Shown here: positions 11,268-23,972 of the stretch, in pieces
Layout: every line of letters begins with the position of its first letter
How positions within the stretch are numbered: position 1 is the stretch's first letter
Assembly (NCBI RefSeq): GCF_048128805.1
Contig: NC_136006.1
Coordinates: 4,102,315 to 4,166,314 of the forward strand
Source of the DNA: Centroberyx gerrardi
Lineage: Eukaryota > Chordata > Actinopteri > Beryciformes > Berycidae
DNA length: 64,000 bases
Direction of reading: 5' to 3'
Program-made: the position numbers and the translations under genes
The notes under the pieces: generated by a model
Seen by the model: the letters and a program-made list of their open reading frames with translations, nothing else
The model's database searches: none
Told to the model about the DNA's origin: nothing

Positions 11268-14200
11268 CTACAGGCGGTTGTCCGCGATAACGTTTCCGTC
11301 TTTGTCTTTGACGCGGAGCCGTCCGGTGGGGTAGCGGGTCTCCTGTCTGCCGTCGGTGTAGACCGTCTTCACCGTCCCGTCCGGATACTCCCTCCTCTTG
11401 TAGTCGGCGGTGTGGATCTCCTTCTGGCCCGTGTTGAACTGGATCTCCTTGCTGCCGTCGCTGAGAGGAAACACACATCCGGCCTCAGTTAGCGTTCAGT
11501 GAAGCTGCACTAGGTGATTTTATCAGCCCAGATCATAAACTGGGGCTACAACAGAAGACTGTCCCATCCCCACTAACTCAGACACTGTACACTCGATCCG
11601 TTTACCCAAATTAAATTTTACTGTCAGGTTTGGACACGGACCAAACCAAAGATGGTTGTACTCTAAATGCAGAAACGATGAGAGAAGCTGAATCTGTGGA
11701 GTTTCAGACTTACAGGTTGACCTGTATGATCTGTGGAGTGTCAGACTTACAGGTTGACCTGTATGATGGTCCCGTCTGTCAGCACGCTCTCCTCTCGGCC
11801 GTCGGGGAACAGGTTCTTCACCGTCTGGTCCGGGAACGTGATCTCCTTACGGCCGTCCGGGAAATGCTTTTCTGGAAATGAAATGGAAGAAGACGGTAAA
11901 ATGTTTCAAATGCTGCTGCAAATCACTGCTGGCAGTATGTGAAGTACTGGTATACAAAACAGTCCGGGGCAGGAAATTGACTTTTTTGTCCAAAATTCAT
12001 TGGCTACTTTCACTATTTTTTTTTGTTTAACTTCATTTTCAGCGCTATCTTTATGGAAATGTTCACCAGCTAGCACACACATCCACGGGAATTTACTTTT
12101 TTGTCTACCAGCCACAGTGATTCATCATCTCCAAAATGCATCGTCTGTTTTCACTGTTTGACCATTTAATTTGATTTTTAGAATAGAAAAGAACATTCAA
12201 ACAATAGCTGGTTACCTAAATTTACCAGCCAGCTAGACTGTTAGTACAGGATCTCCAAAGTAAGTCGTAGAGTCAAAACTTACTGTCCAAATTTAGTCAC
12301 TTTTCAGTGTTTTTGAATTTATTTCGATTTTTAGAATAGAGAAGAACCTCCAAACAGCAGTTAGCTGCCAGTAGAAACTTAGCAGCCGCAGCCCAAATGT
12401 ACCAGCATGTGGCTGGTGGTTCATTTCCCAGGCAGAGTACAGTACAAACCAGAAGTGTGTGTGTGGTGAAGTTAATGGTCACCAGTCTCACCAGTCTGGT
12501 TGTTGGGGAAGTGCAGCACCTCCATGCCGTCTGGGTAGGTGGTGTGTGTCGTCTGGGCGTCCGCATAGTAGTAGATCTGGAGGACAGGAGCAGAGCCGTG
12601 AGGACAGAGTTCAAATGACACAGATACAGACTGACATATCTCTACAGAAGAAAATCTTAATGGCAAATTATATCAAAAGTGACTTTTAGCTTGTTATTCC
12701 ACAGAAGTCGACATTTTCCTACAGTTTAAAAGTGAATTTCAGCTGAATTCCCTTTTCACTGAATATCAGAGATGCTTGAAGGAGGGCAAGACTGTCAGGT
12801 GTCCATAATCCTCCAACAAAAAGATGAGAGAATCCTCTTTTTGTGCCTGCAGCACATTAACATCACAGCCAGGATCTTGTTTTTTGTCTTTGCCAGAGCG
12901 TTTCCTACCTTCCCTACTGTTCCAGTGAAAAAAGGAAAAACATTAAGAGTTTATTTCCAAAATGCAAAAAATTCAATCTGGGAAAAAAATCTTTTCTTTT
13001 TTTTTTTTCATTTTAAGGAGGTCATTCAACCTCCTTAAAATATAGAAAATCTTGTCTAAATAAGTGTTATCTTGTCAACCAAGGACTTGCTTTCCTTTAC
13101 AAAGTACCATAATTAGTTTTAATTTTGTGCCATCAATCACTTTGAAGAGCAGATTGAACTTTTTTCCCCAAATGGAAAAGATTTCATTTTGTGACTAAAC
13201 TCTTTTCTCTTTTTTTTATTTAATGACAGCTAATGATTTTCTGCGGGCAGCAGCCTGATGGATAGAGAAACGAGCTTGTGTTCAAATCTCAGCCAAGAAA
13301 ATCTGCTTGGGAGAACCAGAACAGCTCTGAGCCTTTGAGCAAGGCATTTAAAAAAGAGCTGCTGAATATCCAGGAGAAGACTGCGGTGGTACAGCTGTGT
13401 AAATGTGATGCTGTCAAATAACAAACGTGCTCAGCAAATCTTCCCTGGGTAAATTAATATTCCAAAAACCGTCTCACCACTCTCTGGTCGGCCATGACCT
13501 GCTTGGTGTCTCCGTTGAAGAAAGTGACTTTAGCCGTCAGTCCGTCTGCTGAAAGCTCCTTCCTCGTCCCGTTGGGGAAGACGACGAGGCGGCCGCCGCC
13601 CGCCAGGACCTTCTCCGTCTGGAGGAACAGAAACCGAGTCGCCATCGGGTCTCATGTAAGTTAAAACAATCCCACTGTGAAACGTCTTCTTCGTCTTCAA
13701 CACCAACTGACATCTGGTCCAAGTCCACTTGATGTCAGTATTGTTGTCTGTTAGGTAGATTTAGTTGTATAAATAGATTTAGGTCTGTGGTTGTAGTGGG
13801 TACTGGGAGACAAACTATAAATAAATTCTCAAACTTTGTATATACCTATTTGTTGATGTTTGGTGATAATATTCGCTAGTAGAAAAAAGAGCATAAACCT
13901 AGCTAATTTAATTTGGGTTGCCATTGGAGCAGGAGGAATTGATTTGGCTCGAACGTTATTGGCCACAGAGTTTGAAAACGTCGCTGTCTGAGACAATATT
14001 TTAGTTAGTTTTCCCTTTACGCTCTACTAGTTAAGTTGTACCTTGAGTCTCCATGGTGCAACTCGTTTCAAAATAAAAAATTCAGTGTCGACTTTACATC
14101 CTGACTTACACTCCAACAGGCTGCTGGTGAAGAAAAATCAGCTGAAACAGGATCCAAAGAGTTCATCCTGTTTTGCAGATTTCAACACAGAAATCTCAGA

Positions 14201-17200
14201 ATGTTGTAATGATAAATTCTACCTGATGGTTCCCACCGAGCTTTTAGGATTTATCATAAGATAGTTGAATGTTTTGCTACGAAAACATCTCCGTATGTTT
14301 CCTCCTCACCTTCCCATCAGGATGAGTGATCACCTCTTGGTTCGACTCTGGCTCTTTGGCTTCACTGAACTCTGGATCACTTTGGAAAGAAGCTCTTTTC
14401 TGGAAAAATATATAAACAATAAATGAGTCGACATGGATCCCACACTATACTCTCAAACATGTCAGAGCTGTGTGTGTGCAGCCACACTGTATGCCATGCA
14501 TCTCATATAGCTAAAGCAAGTTGAATGTATATATCTGTGAAGTGATATGTGACAGACAGGCTGCTGTCTGTAGGTTTCACATTGTTCCTTTACACTGAAA
14601 GTACTGTACATTTATTGTACTTGGCAAACAGGGATTCTGATATGATGATATAATTTTTCATGTTATATACTGCATATATCGTTGTTTGTATCTGTTTTTG
14701 CAATTTTCATATTGCATATATTACATGTTTTTGTATATTTTCATATTGTATGTGTTTTTCATTATTTTTTTCCTTTGTCTCAGTATGTTCTGCTGTTATT
14801 TTACACACCCTGTATACATGCTGTACTTCATACAGTCTATTTTCATGCTTTTCATTCATATCATTTTACTTGTTCTATTAATAAACCCCATTTGATCTAT
14901 TCTTATTCAGTTTCTCTACTGTATCTTATTACAGTTTGCTGCTGCAGAAACCGCCCCCCCCCCCCCCCCCCCTCCCCCCAACAGGGATCAGTGTAGTTTC
15001 ATGTGACTGTGGTTCTTACCGGTGGAGTGTGGTGTGTGTGGTGTGTGTGCTCCTGGCTGCTGCCGGGCGCTGACGCTCGCCTGGCGCTCGAGGAGGAGGA
15101 GGAGGAGGAGCCCGGACCTGCCGGCTTCCTCAGGCTGCTCTTCATCCCTGCTGGGAAGCAACAGGAGACGCTCAGCTGCCTGACAGGAAACCAGGAGTGT
15201 GATCTTGGGTTTGGTGAAGACTAGTGGAGCTGAACAACTAAGGCTCAAATTGCAATACTGATCTTTTTTTTTTTTTAGCTTTTTTGTAAAGCATTTTGTA
15301 AACTCTGCTTTCTAGTGCTATATAAATAAAGTTGTATTATTTTGCCAGATATTGTCACAATTATAAATCAATATTTCAGTCTTGATTTTGGGAAGAATAT
15401 TACTTTACCTCACTTTTTGCACCCTGCATCAACATCTCTCCTCAATTTGCATCCCAAGACAAAAAGGTTTACTATTCGCTGCTTTAAACGTCCCAAAGCT
15501 GCCCAACAACCGGCCCCATCATGTCTGTGAAGGTTTTGTTGGTTCGCAGGTTCACTGTACCTGCAGCAGCCAGGCTGTTGTCCCTCTGGCTCCCTCTGGT
15601 GGCTGCAGCTGTGCAGCTCTGTGGAGGACTGCTGCTGCTGCTGGAGTCCAGAGGAGACTGAAAACACACAGACAGACAGACTGGAGATGTCAGACTGATA
15701 CAAACATGACAGAAAATGTGGCAAAAAGATATCAAGAAACAACCAAGAGGAAGAGTTTGGGAATTGCCAAAGAAAAGTACACTATGATAAAAATAGTCAT
15801 TCTGTTGTCCTGATACACACATGATGATGCAATTTACATGCCTGTAAACTCACTGTCACTTTACACATGAAGATTATTGTTCAGTACACATCATGTTGAA
15901 CACCCTGATTTAACATCTGCAAATCCAGCCAAGAAACTTTGGAAGAAAGTATGGAATACTTAAATGGAAAATTTACAGGAATGCTGAATAACAGAGACAT
16001 GCTATCCTAAGCCAAGACAGACAGATATTTCAGAGAACAGATTCAAGTCCATTGCACAGAACTGACTTACAGCAAATTTAACCCCTTTGGTGGCAGACGG
16101 CCCGCTGCTGTCAAACATTTTGGGCCCTTCCTTCTTCTCTTTGTCTTTCTCTGCGTCTGCATGGTTTTTCTTCCAGGAGCTGAGGCGGAGTGTTTCCAGT
16201 GTGCGAACCTGAAGATTAAAAGGAAATGACATATTAAAACACAAATTGAGAAGAGGCTGAGAATAGTCATGATGAGTAAGAAGGCAGAAAAGTAAAAGAT
16301 TATCAAAATTAAAAAGGAGGAGAAGGCCAAAAACAGTTTGAAAAAGTATAAAACAGCAATTCAATCGAAATAGTTTGAAGAAAATAAGGGTTAAACATAA
16401 GAAAAGTGAAGTTAAACGTAAGAAAAAAGCAGTAGTGGAATAAAAACTTAACTACAAAAAGCAAAAATAGGGCTGCACAATTAATTATGTACAATTGTAC
16501 ATATATCATTTTAGTTCAGAGAATTAAGATGAAACTTTAATGGTCCCCATGGGGAAATTGTACGATGCAGCTGTCAATAGTGATAGGATACAGCAAAGAA
16601 AAACAGAATAGAAATAAGAATAGAGCACATGGGGGGGAATAGAAACACAGAACAACCCAGAAAAAAAAGAATGAGTGAATGTAGAACATTGGCAAATCTG
16701 CGATATGGAAACATGTTGCTGTGAATGCAACAGGTGGAGTAAAATAACTTCCTCCAATAATAAATCATGATAAATAATCATGATTACAGTAGAAGATCAA
16801 CACTTTAGCCATAATTGTGCAGCCCTAATATTTAACGGTTTCATGTGAATCTTCTCAGGTGACACGGTGTCACTGTGATTTTTAAGGGGTCAAAGTTCAG
16901 GAGCGCACCTCGTCCCGCAGGCTGGTGTTCTCCTGGCTGAGGGAGTCGATCTGCTGCCGCAGGCGGCTGTGGGTGGAGGACCAGCGAGTCTCTCTCCTCC
17001 TCAACTCCTCCTGCAGGGAGCCCAGCTGCTGCTTCAGAGCCTGAGGAGGGGCAGGAGGAAGAGGAGGAGGGGGAAGATGAAGAGGAGGAGGGATTAAAGG
17101 GGAATGCCACCCATTTTAGAAATTCACGTGTTCTTCCTCTGCCCCAGGACAGTTCAGTTCAGTGAATACGTGTGAACATGCATCACTCTTTCCTAAAGCT

Positions 17201-18281
17201 AGAAACTGGAGAACTGACTCTGTAATTTGAGACGTCACTGTGATGTAAAACGTGGCTCTGCTCCACAGACAATGAATGACTTTGTCGACCCTTAAAGGGG
17301 ACGGTCACTCGTGTTTAGGGCTGCAACTAACAATTATTTTCATTGTCGATTAATCTGTCGATTATTTTCTCGATTAATCGATTAGTTGTTTGGTCTGTAA
17401 AATGTCAGAAAATGGTGAAAAATGTCGATCAGTGTTTCCCAAAGCCCAAGACGACGTCCTCAAATGTCTTGTTTTGTCCACAACCCAAAGATATTCAGTT
17501 TACTGTCATAGAGGAGTAAAGAAACCAGAAAATATTCACATTTAAGAAGCTGGAATCAGAGAATTTTGACTTTTTTTTTTTTTTTAATTACTCAAACCGA
17601 TTAATCGATTATCAAAATAGTTGGCGATTAATTTAATAGTTGACAACTAATCGATTAATCGTTACAGCTCTAACCGTGTTAATTATCTTCTTTAGTGTCA
17701 CTCTATGTTCATCATCCACCAAGATTTTGAGCATTCCTAACATTCAGTAACTGTAATAAAATGGAGCTTTAAACATCTGAAACAGTTCAGAGAGCTGCTG
17801 GGTGTTCCCTCTGGCCTTTGGTCGAGCGAGCCTTACTCTACATTGGAGAGAGAGAGAGAGAGAGAGAGCCGGCTGCTTAGCGGCCAAACTTGACAAACTC
17901 AGTCTAGTTGGAACTAAAACATTCGGCACATTATTTTATATTTATAATAATATTCCTGTCTTGGGGCACAGGAATACTGTGAATTCTTAACATGGGTGAC
18001 ATTCCCCTTTTCCCCTTTAACTATGACACGATGCTGGTATAGGACTAGTTGTGTGTGTGTGTGTGTGTGTGTGTGTGTCTCACCTGGATCTCCTCTCGTT
18101 CCTTCTTGTCCGGCATGGCTCTGGCGGCCGAGGCGTGCTTCTCGAACACCTTGCGCTCCTTCTGCAGCTTCCTGCTCTCCTCCTTCTTGTACTCCTCAAA
18201 CCTGAACAGCTGCTCCGCCTTCACCTGCTCAAACTCCACACACTCCCTCCTGCAGCAGAACATCCCGGGATGAGATCAGGA

Positions 18282-18316
<35 letters not shown>

Positions 18317-21300
18317 AAAAATACAGGCGAGAAGCAATCCTGTAGTCATCTTTAGAACTTAATCAAAGCTGCATATCCCCCCAAAAATGAAAAAGACAAA
18401 GAAAACTAAAAATCACTTTCTTGTGTGTCTCTTAATCTTTTTCCTGTACCCTACTCTCTTACCATTCCTTTTTTTTTTAAATATATAATTAGTACATAGT
18501 TTGGTGCAGTTTTCTTTACCTGCCTATGTGCTGAAACGTCTTTTTATCCCCCAGAATGTTTTGATAATCTATTATGTGACTATTTAATATTTTTTCTTTT
18601 TTATCTTAGCTTTTAAACTAGATATTATTGGGATGCTCACGTATTTCACATGACTTGTCAGCTGCCATGTGAGTACTTAATAAACTTAAACGCTAAATAT
18701 AGTTTGGTTATCTCCTGCTCTTTAAAAAACGACAATTAGGTTTTAGTTTTGTGCCATCAATCATGTAAGAGTTAATGTTTTACCACTTTTTCCAAATATT
18801 GCACATCTTATTTTGGAACCAAACTCTTAATTTACAGTACAATACGACCTTCAGGACAGCGAACTGACTTGTTTCTCTTGAGCCAACAGATGCCAGAACC
18901 ACATCGAACTGGACCGCATGATTCTGATCTTGTTTTTCCATCACCTTAACAAACTGGCTGAGTATTATTCACAAAACCAGCCTACCATCACCATAATGAA
19001 CACGTTAGAAGGAAGAGGATGGAAGACCTATTGCTGTCTAGAAAGATAAAGAGCCGGTTCAAATGATTTTATTCTACCTGAGGTTCTCCTGGTTCTTCTC
19101 GTTCTCCTGTCTCAGTTTGGCCAGAGCAGCGTTCTCCTTCTTGAAGCGCTCGATCTCAATCTCCAGCTCTACCAGTCTCTCCCTCAGCTGTCTGGACTGG
19201 ACCTGCTGGCCTGGACACACACACACACACACACACAGAGAAAAGTGAAAATCATACCTACTGAGCACGCTCGAGACAGATGAGCAGTGCTGATCTGTGA
19301 CCAGTTTTATCTCTTCATAATGTCTAAAGTTTGCTTGTGTTTTTTGACCTGATCAGTCAGCCCAGATCTGTATTCTTTAGTGTAATCCTTTCAAGTTTTA
19401 AGACGCTCTCTGTCCTAGTCTTTCCTGTCTCTCTCAACTTTAAAACTGTCTAATAAATACAAAAATGCCAAATAAATGATAGAAAAAAAAAAAAGTATAA
19501 ATATGGCTCCAGGACTCAAAAAGCCTCTAACCCTACGATCAAAAACAAAAAAACAAAATCCTCCACAACTAAGTGCAGACTGATGTCCATGTTTGATCTG
19601 AGCCAATTTGACGTTGATGCACCCGCTTCCTCCATACCTCATTAATATTCAAATAAGCCCCTCCCACTGACGCTTCCCGCCCTAACTTTCTGTTTCATTC
19701 GGAGATGCGTCAACACACGGAAGCAAATCACGCTCTCCGTGACGCTTCCCGGGTCTTTAAAGGGCTGCAAGTGTTGTTCGTCTCACCTGGTGCCTCTTCT
19801 GCCTTTCTGGGCTCAGGAGCAGCAGCAGGAGGAAGAGGTGCATTCTGGGCCTTCGGCTTCAGCGAGGGGAACAACCTCGCCATGAGCTGGGAGGCGGGAA
19901 GAGGGGAATCCGGCTCCTGATTGGCCAAACTTACAGCCACGCCCTTATCCAGCTCCACGCCTTTGCTCACCGCCACCTTCCTCATCAAAGCCCTTTCCGG
20001 CGGAGAGAATCCTGTCGCCTTGGAAACCGGGCTGGCTCCTCCGCTGTCATTGGGCGGGCCGCCGGCAGCGTCCTCCAGGTCGTTCCACGTGTCGTCGTCA
20101 TCAAACACCAGTCTGCCCTGCTGGTGGTCTCTGTCCTCCATCAGGGTGGAGTCGTCGGGGTCGCTGAGGACGCCGTCGCTCTCCTCGCCGTCCCGTCCCG
20201 TCACATCTGAACCCGTCTCCCTGCAGCTGTCCTGGTCCTGGTAAGACCGCTTGTCGTACGGCGGGTTCGACGCCGCGGGGAAGCACAGGGCGCCGGGAAA
20301 CATAGGCGGTTCGACCACCGCTTCCTGGTCTCCGAATTCAGAGCCGCAGCAGGATGAAACGTCCGAGGTCTCGTCCTTCCCTTCGCTCCCGTCCTCCTCT
20401 TCCTCCTCCTCGTCCTCATCGTCTTCATCGCTAACTGCGTCCTTAAGCGTCTCGTCCCTCGCCTTCGCCACCAGTGCTTCAGAGTCCGAAGAGTTGCTTT
20501 TACACGTCACACCGCCGCCGCTGCTGCTACTGCTACTTCCACTTCTGCCACTGCTGTTGCACCTGTGAAGTGCAGCGGGAGGCGACGGTTTGGGGGACTT
20601 GATGGGGGTGGAGGAGAGCCGGCGCTCGTGGAGCCCCTTGGCGGCCTGGAGCTGCCGGTGCTGCTGGTCCATCTGAAGAACCTGCGAGTCGAGAGCAGAG
20701 CGCAGACTTTAAACATCATACGAGCAACCGCTGGCTTCACAGTCAACAGGTCAAATAAAATAAGAAGGGAAAAACAAAACTCACACAATCAAGGATGTGA
20801 TCAAGACATTAGAAATTAGAAAGCAGTGCCTGGATGCATCAATTATTAAACCTTTAAAAAGTACCTTATCCTGGTCAAAGTTGCATAAAACCTATTTTTT
20901 GCAATCCTCATCTTGCATAAGGGAACATACTTTTTTGTTGCAAAATGTGGTTTACAATTGTAAGAACTGCATAGTGAGTGGTTGCTGTGGTAACTAGGGA
21001 CTCAGTTGCTGTGATGTCTGAAATTACCGTAAAAAAGGGGGAAGGGGGGCCTGGTGGCTCAGGGGCACACCACATAAACACGACATCCTGGTTTTGAATC
21101 CGGCCCTGGACCTTTGTCGCGCTTTCTTGTCTGTGTGTACTGTAAAACCCTGGGCTAAGTTAACCATTTGACCAGCTTTATGCAACCCTCTTCAACAAGC
21201 CACCACGGTACAGAAAATGTAACGCTTAAACAACACATTCAAGATATTTTATACAATCAGGCACAGAAAAATAAAGAAAGAAAGCTAGTGGAGTAAATAG

Positions 21301-23936
21301 AGTAAATGACCTTCACGACGAAGGAGGAGGTGGAGGAGAAGGAAAGCTCCTCGGCCGCCTGCTCCAGCAGCTCGAACTCTCCCAGCTCCATGTTCTCCAT
21401 CTGCCGGTCGCCGTCCCAGCGCTGCAGCTTCTCCTGGAACGACGACTCGAAGGAATACTCCGGAACTTCTCCTCTTCCTCCTTCCTCTACCTCTTCTGAC
21501 CCCGTTCTTCCTTCCGCTGAATTCAGTCTTCTTTTCTCTCTGGCGGCGTCGTTCTCAGCCTTGCCCGGCACCGCCGACACGCCCACCTGTTTGGTTACGG
21601 CGTTCGGCGGAGCGGCGCGAGGCCCGGCTTTCCTCTCGGTCTGAGCTGACTGACCCGCCTTCCTGCTGCTCTGCTCCTGATGCCGTTTGGTTTGTACAGT
21701 TTGAGCAGACTCTACTCCTGTGTTCTGTCTTTGGTGGCTACCCAGGACCTTTGCCCGCGCTGCCTTGCCGTCGGCTCTGATGTCCTGAGGCGGTGAACAG
21801 CGGTCTCTCAGGCGGTTTTCCTTGTTGAGTATGGCGGTTTTGCGCTGGACGGGAAGCCGTTGGCTGCTGTTCACGCTGCCTTTCTGGAAGGCCGCAGGCT
21901 CCGAGTTGCTGCGGGTCATGACCCGGGCCTGGGGTTGTGGTTTGGGATCCTTCTTCACCTCCTTCATCGGTAAAGAGGCTTTGCGATTGTTGGTGAATCT
22001 AGAAAGGCCCTCGCCTCTCTTCAAAAAGGCCCTCTTGGGAGGGGCTCTCAACCCTGCATCTCCATCTTGGTTCTGTTGGGGTGAAGTGACACAAAATAGA
22101 TTCTGAATAACAAAATCACCATTAATACAAGTAATTTTAATAAAACTTTGCCTATCCGTATGTGTGAGTGTGTGTGCATGTGAAAGACAGTGAGCTTGCC
22201 TGTATGTATGTGCATACTAGTTACAGTGATCTCATACTGGATTGGTTAAGCAAACTACAGAGATATTAAGGGATAGCGATTCTCAAGCTATATACTCATC
22301 ATGATTCAACAGGTTGGTGATCTTCAGGTGGCATCATTTTTCTTCCAAAATGTGTAATGTGTTGTGATGAAACCCTCAGTGTGACCTCTGACCTTCTGCT
22401 GCTGGGCGGCCTTCACCCTCTGCTCCTCCAGCCTCAGCTGCTCCTCCAGCAGCTCCTCAAACGTCTGCTTGTGACCGCTGATACCAGGCTTGATGGGCCT
22501 GGAGACACACACACACACACACACACAGAGCAAACACACGCATACGGACAAGTTTGACACAACACACCCATACACAAGTGTACATAAACACATATACATG
22601 CTGTATCTTTAATCTTCAATGTATTCTATCAATCTATACTGTAATTATCATAGTGAATGTATTTACCTGTCCAGTGAGACTTTATCTTCGTCTCTACTGT
22701 GGTCTTCAGTCGTAGCGAAACCATTATGCGGTCCTAATGTGGTGTCAAGCTCCTGATAGCGGCTGGCATCAACGCTCTGCTCCTGCTCGTCTTCTCTGGA
22801 GCTCCACGTGTCTGCAGGAAGGAAAAAGACTTACAGCTTCATTTTTATTTTTTGTTTGGGGCTGGTGGCTGTGGTGCATCCCACAATTGAACAAACAAAC
22901 ACATCAACAATGAAATAAAATTGTATCATATGAAAGGGTGACTTATACAGTTGCTGGGAGAGAGGATATTTTTACCAAGGTGTGGGGTCACTTTTTGATG
23001 ACAACTGAAAGGACCAAGATCTAGATAAGGCTTTATCCTTCTTATAATGTAAGTGGTTACTGTGATGTATAGGATCTGGTCACGTGGTATTTTTTTATTT
23101 TTTATTTTTACTTGTGGCATGAATGTTTTGTTTTGTTTTGGTTTGTTTTTATGTCATTTTTCTTTAAGAAAAGTAATGTAAATCTGTATGATGGTGATGG
23201 TTTATACCATGTAAGGACTGCACTATATTGTAAGATTTACGCAAAAACATCAATAAAAAAAAACAAAAAAACAATGAAATAAAATTAATAGAAGAGTTGT
23301 GCTTGTTCTGTTCTCTAATTGCAAATACAAGGAGAAGAAGAAGAAGCAGCTGTCTCACCCTCTGTCTGGTCTCCCACCTCCTCCTGGTCTTGACCTCTCT
23401 GTATCTGCCCCCGCCTCCCAGCCTGTGGGGACCTGGGCTCTTGTCGGGGGCCGCAGGCGGAGCCCTGAGGGACTCCATGGCTGTTTGTGGTGGGGCTGTG
23501 TAGGCTCTCTCGGTGAGGAGAGGCCCCCTGGAGTGTGTCCTCCCCCCACTCTGCCCCTGACAGCCCTGATCCCTCTGTGTAACCTGTAAGATGCATCACG
23601 TTCTGCTCAGTGTTTATGGATAGAGATGTATACACGAAGAAGCTGGGGTAAGTGGGAACAAAACAGAAAAAAAGAAAAACATACTAGCAGGGCAAATGCT
23701 TACCTCCGCTCATAGATTCCCATCCAAACCACACATTTTCAGATCACCAGTGAACCAAATCAAACGATCAAATTTGAAATCACACAGGGTTTACTTTGCC
23801 TTCTCACCTCCTCCGCAGTGCTGGGACCCGTTCATCATTCCCAGCAGCCTCTGCTGCTCCTCCTGGAGGTGAAGGAGCTCCTCCAGCTGATGGGCTTTTA
23901 GCTGCTCCTGCATGTGCTGCTGCCACTGCCTCAACT

Positions 23937-23972
<36 letters not shown>

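Larger units (their letters stand above)
11271..13618 (-). other. cenpj: TCP10 / G-box domain of CENPJ (four exons)
   Basis: Exons 13618-13478, 12576-12492, 11871-11751 and 11460-11271 encode repeated beta-strand motifs of the form x-YPDG/FPNG-x-[65 protein letters not shown]. This is the free-standing repetitive beta-sheet of the CPAP/TCP10 family; in known proteins it binds a proline-rich motif of STIL. All glycine turns expected for the fold are present. Confidence 0.93.
18049..23972. repeat. CA/TG microsatellites in cenpj introns
   Basis: Individual tracts at about 18049-18079 (GT), 18283-18315 (CA), 19214-19237 (AC), 22503-22527 (AC) and 23937-23972 (AC). On the transcribed minus strand, the tracts at 19214, 22503 and 23937 form TG runs directly before acceptors at 19210, 22498 and 23934, and the tract at 18049 is a CA run directly after the donor at 18084. 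Confidence 0.9.

Noticed and set aside
14660..14996. Overlapping plus-strand frames rich in Phe/Tyr/Cys that look like membrane segments
   Set aside because: Three frames are open over the same AT-rich cenpj intron; composition effect only.
21045..21190. Functional tRNA gene
   Set aside because: A- and B-box-like words are present, but there is no full cloverleaf, and the following body is SINE-like.
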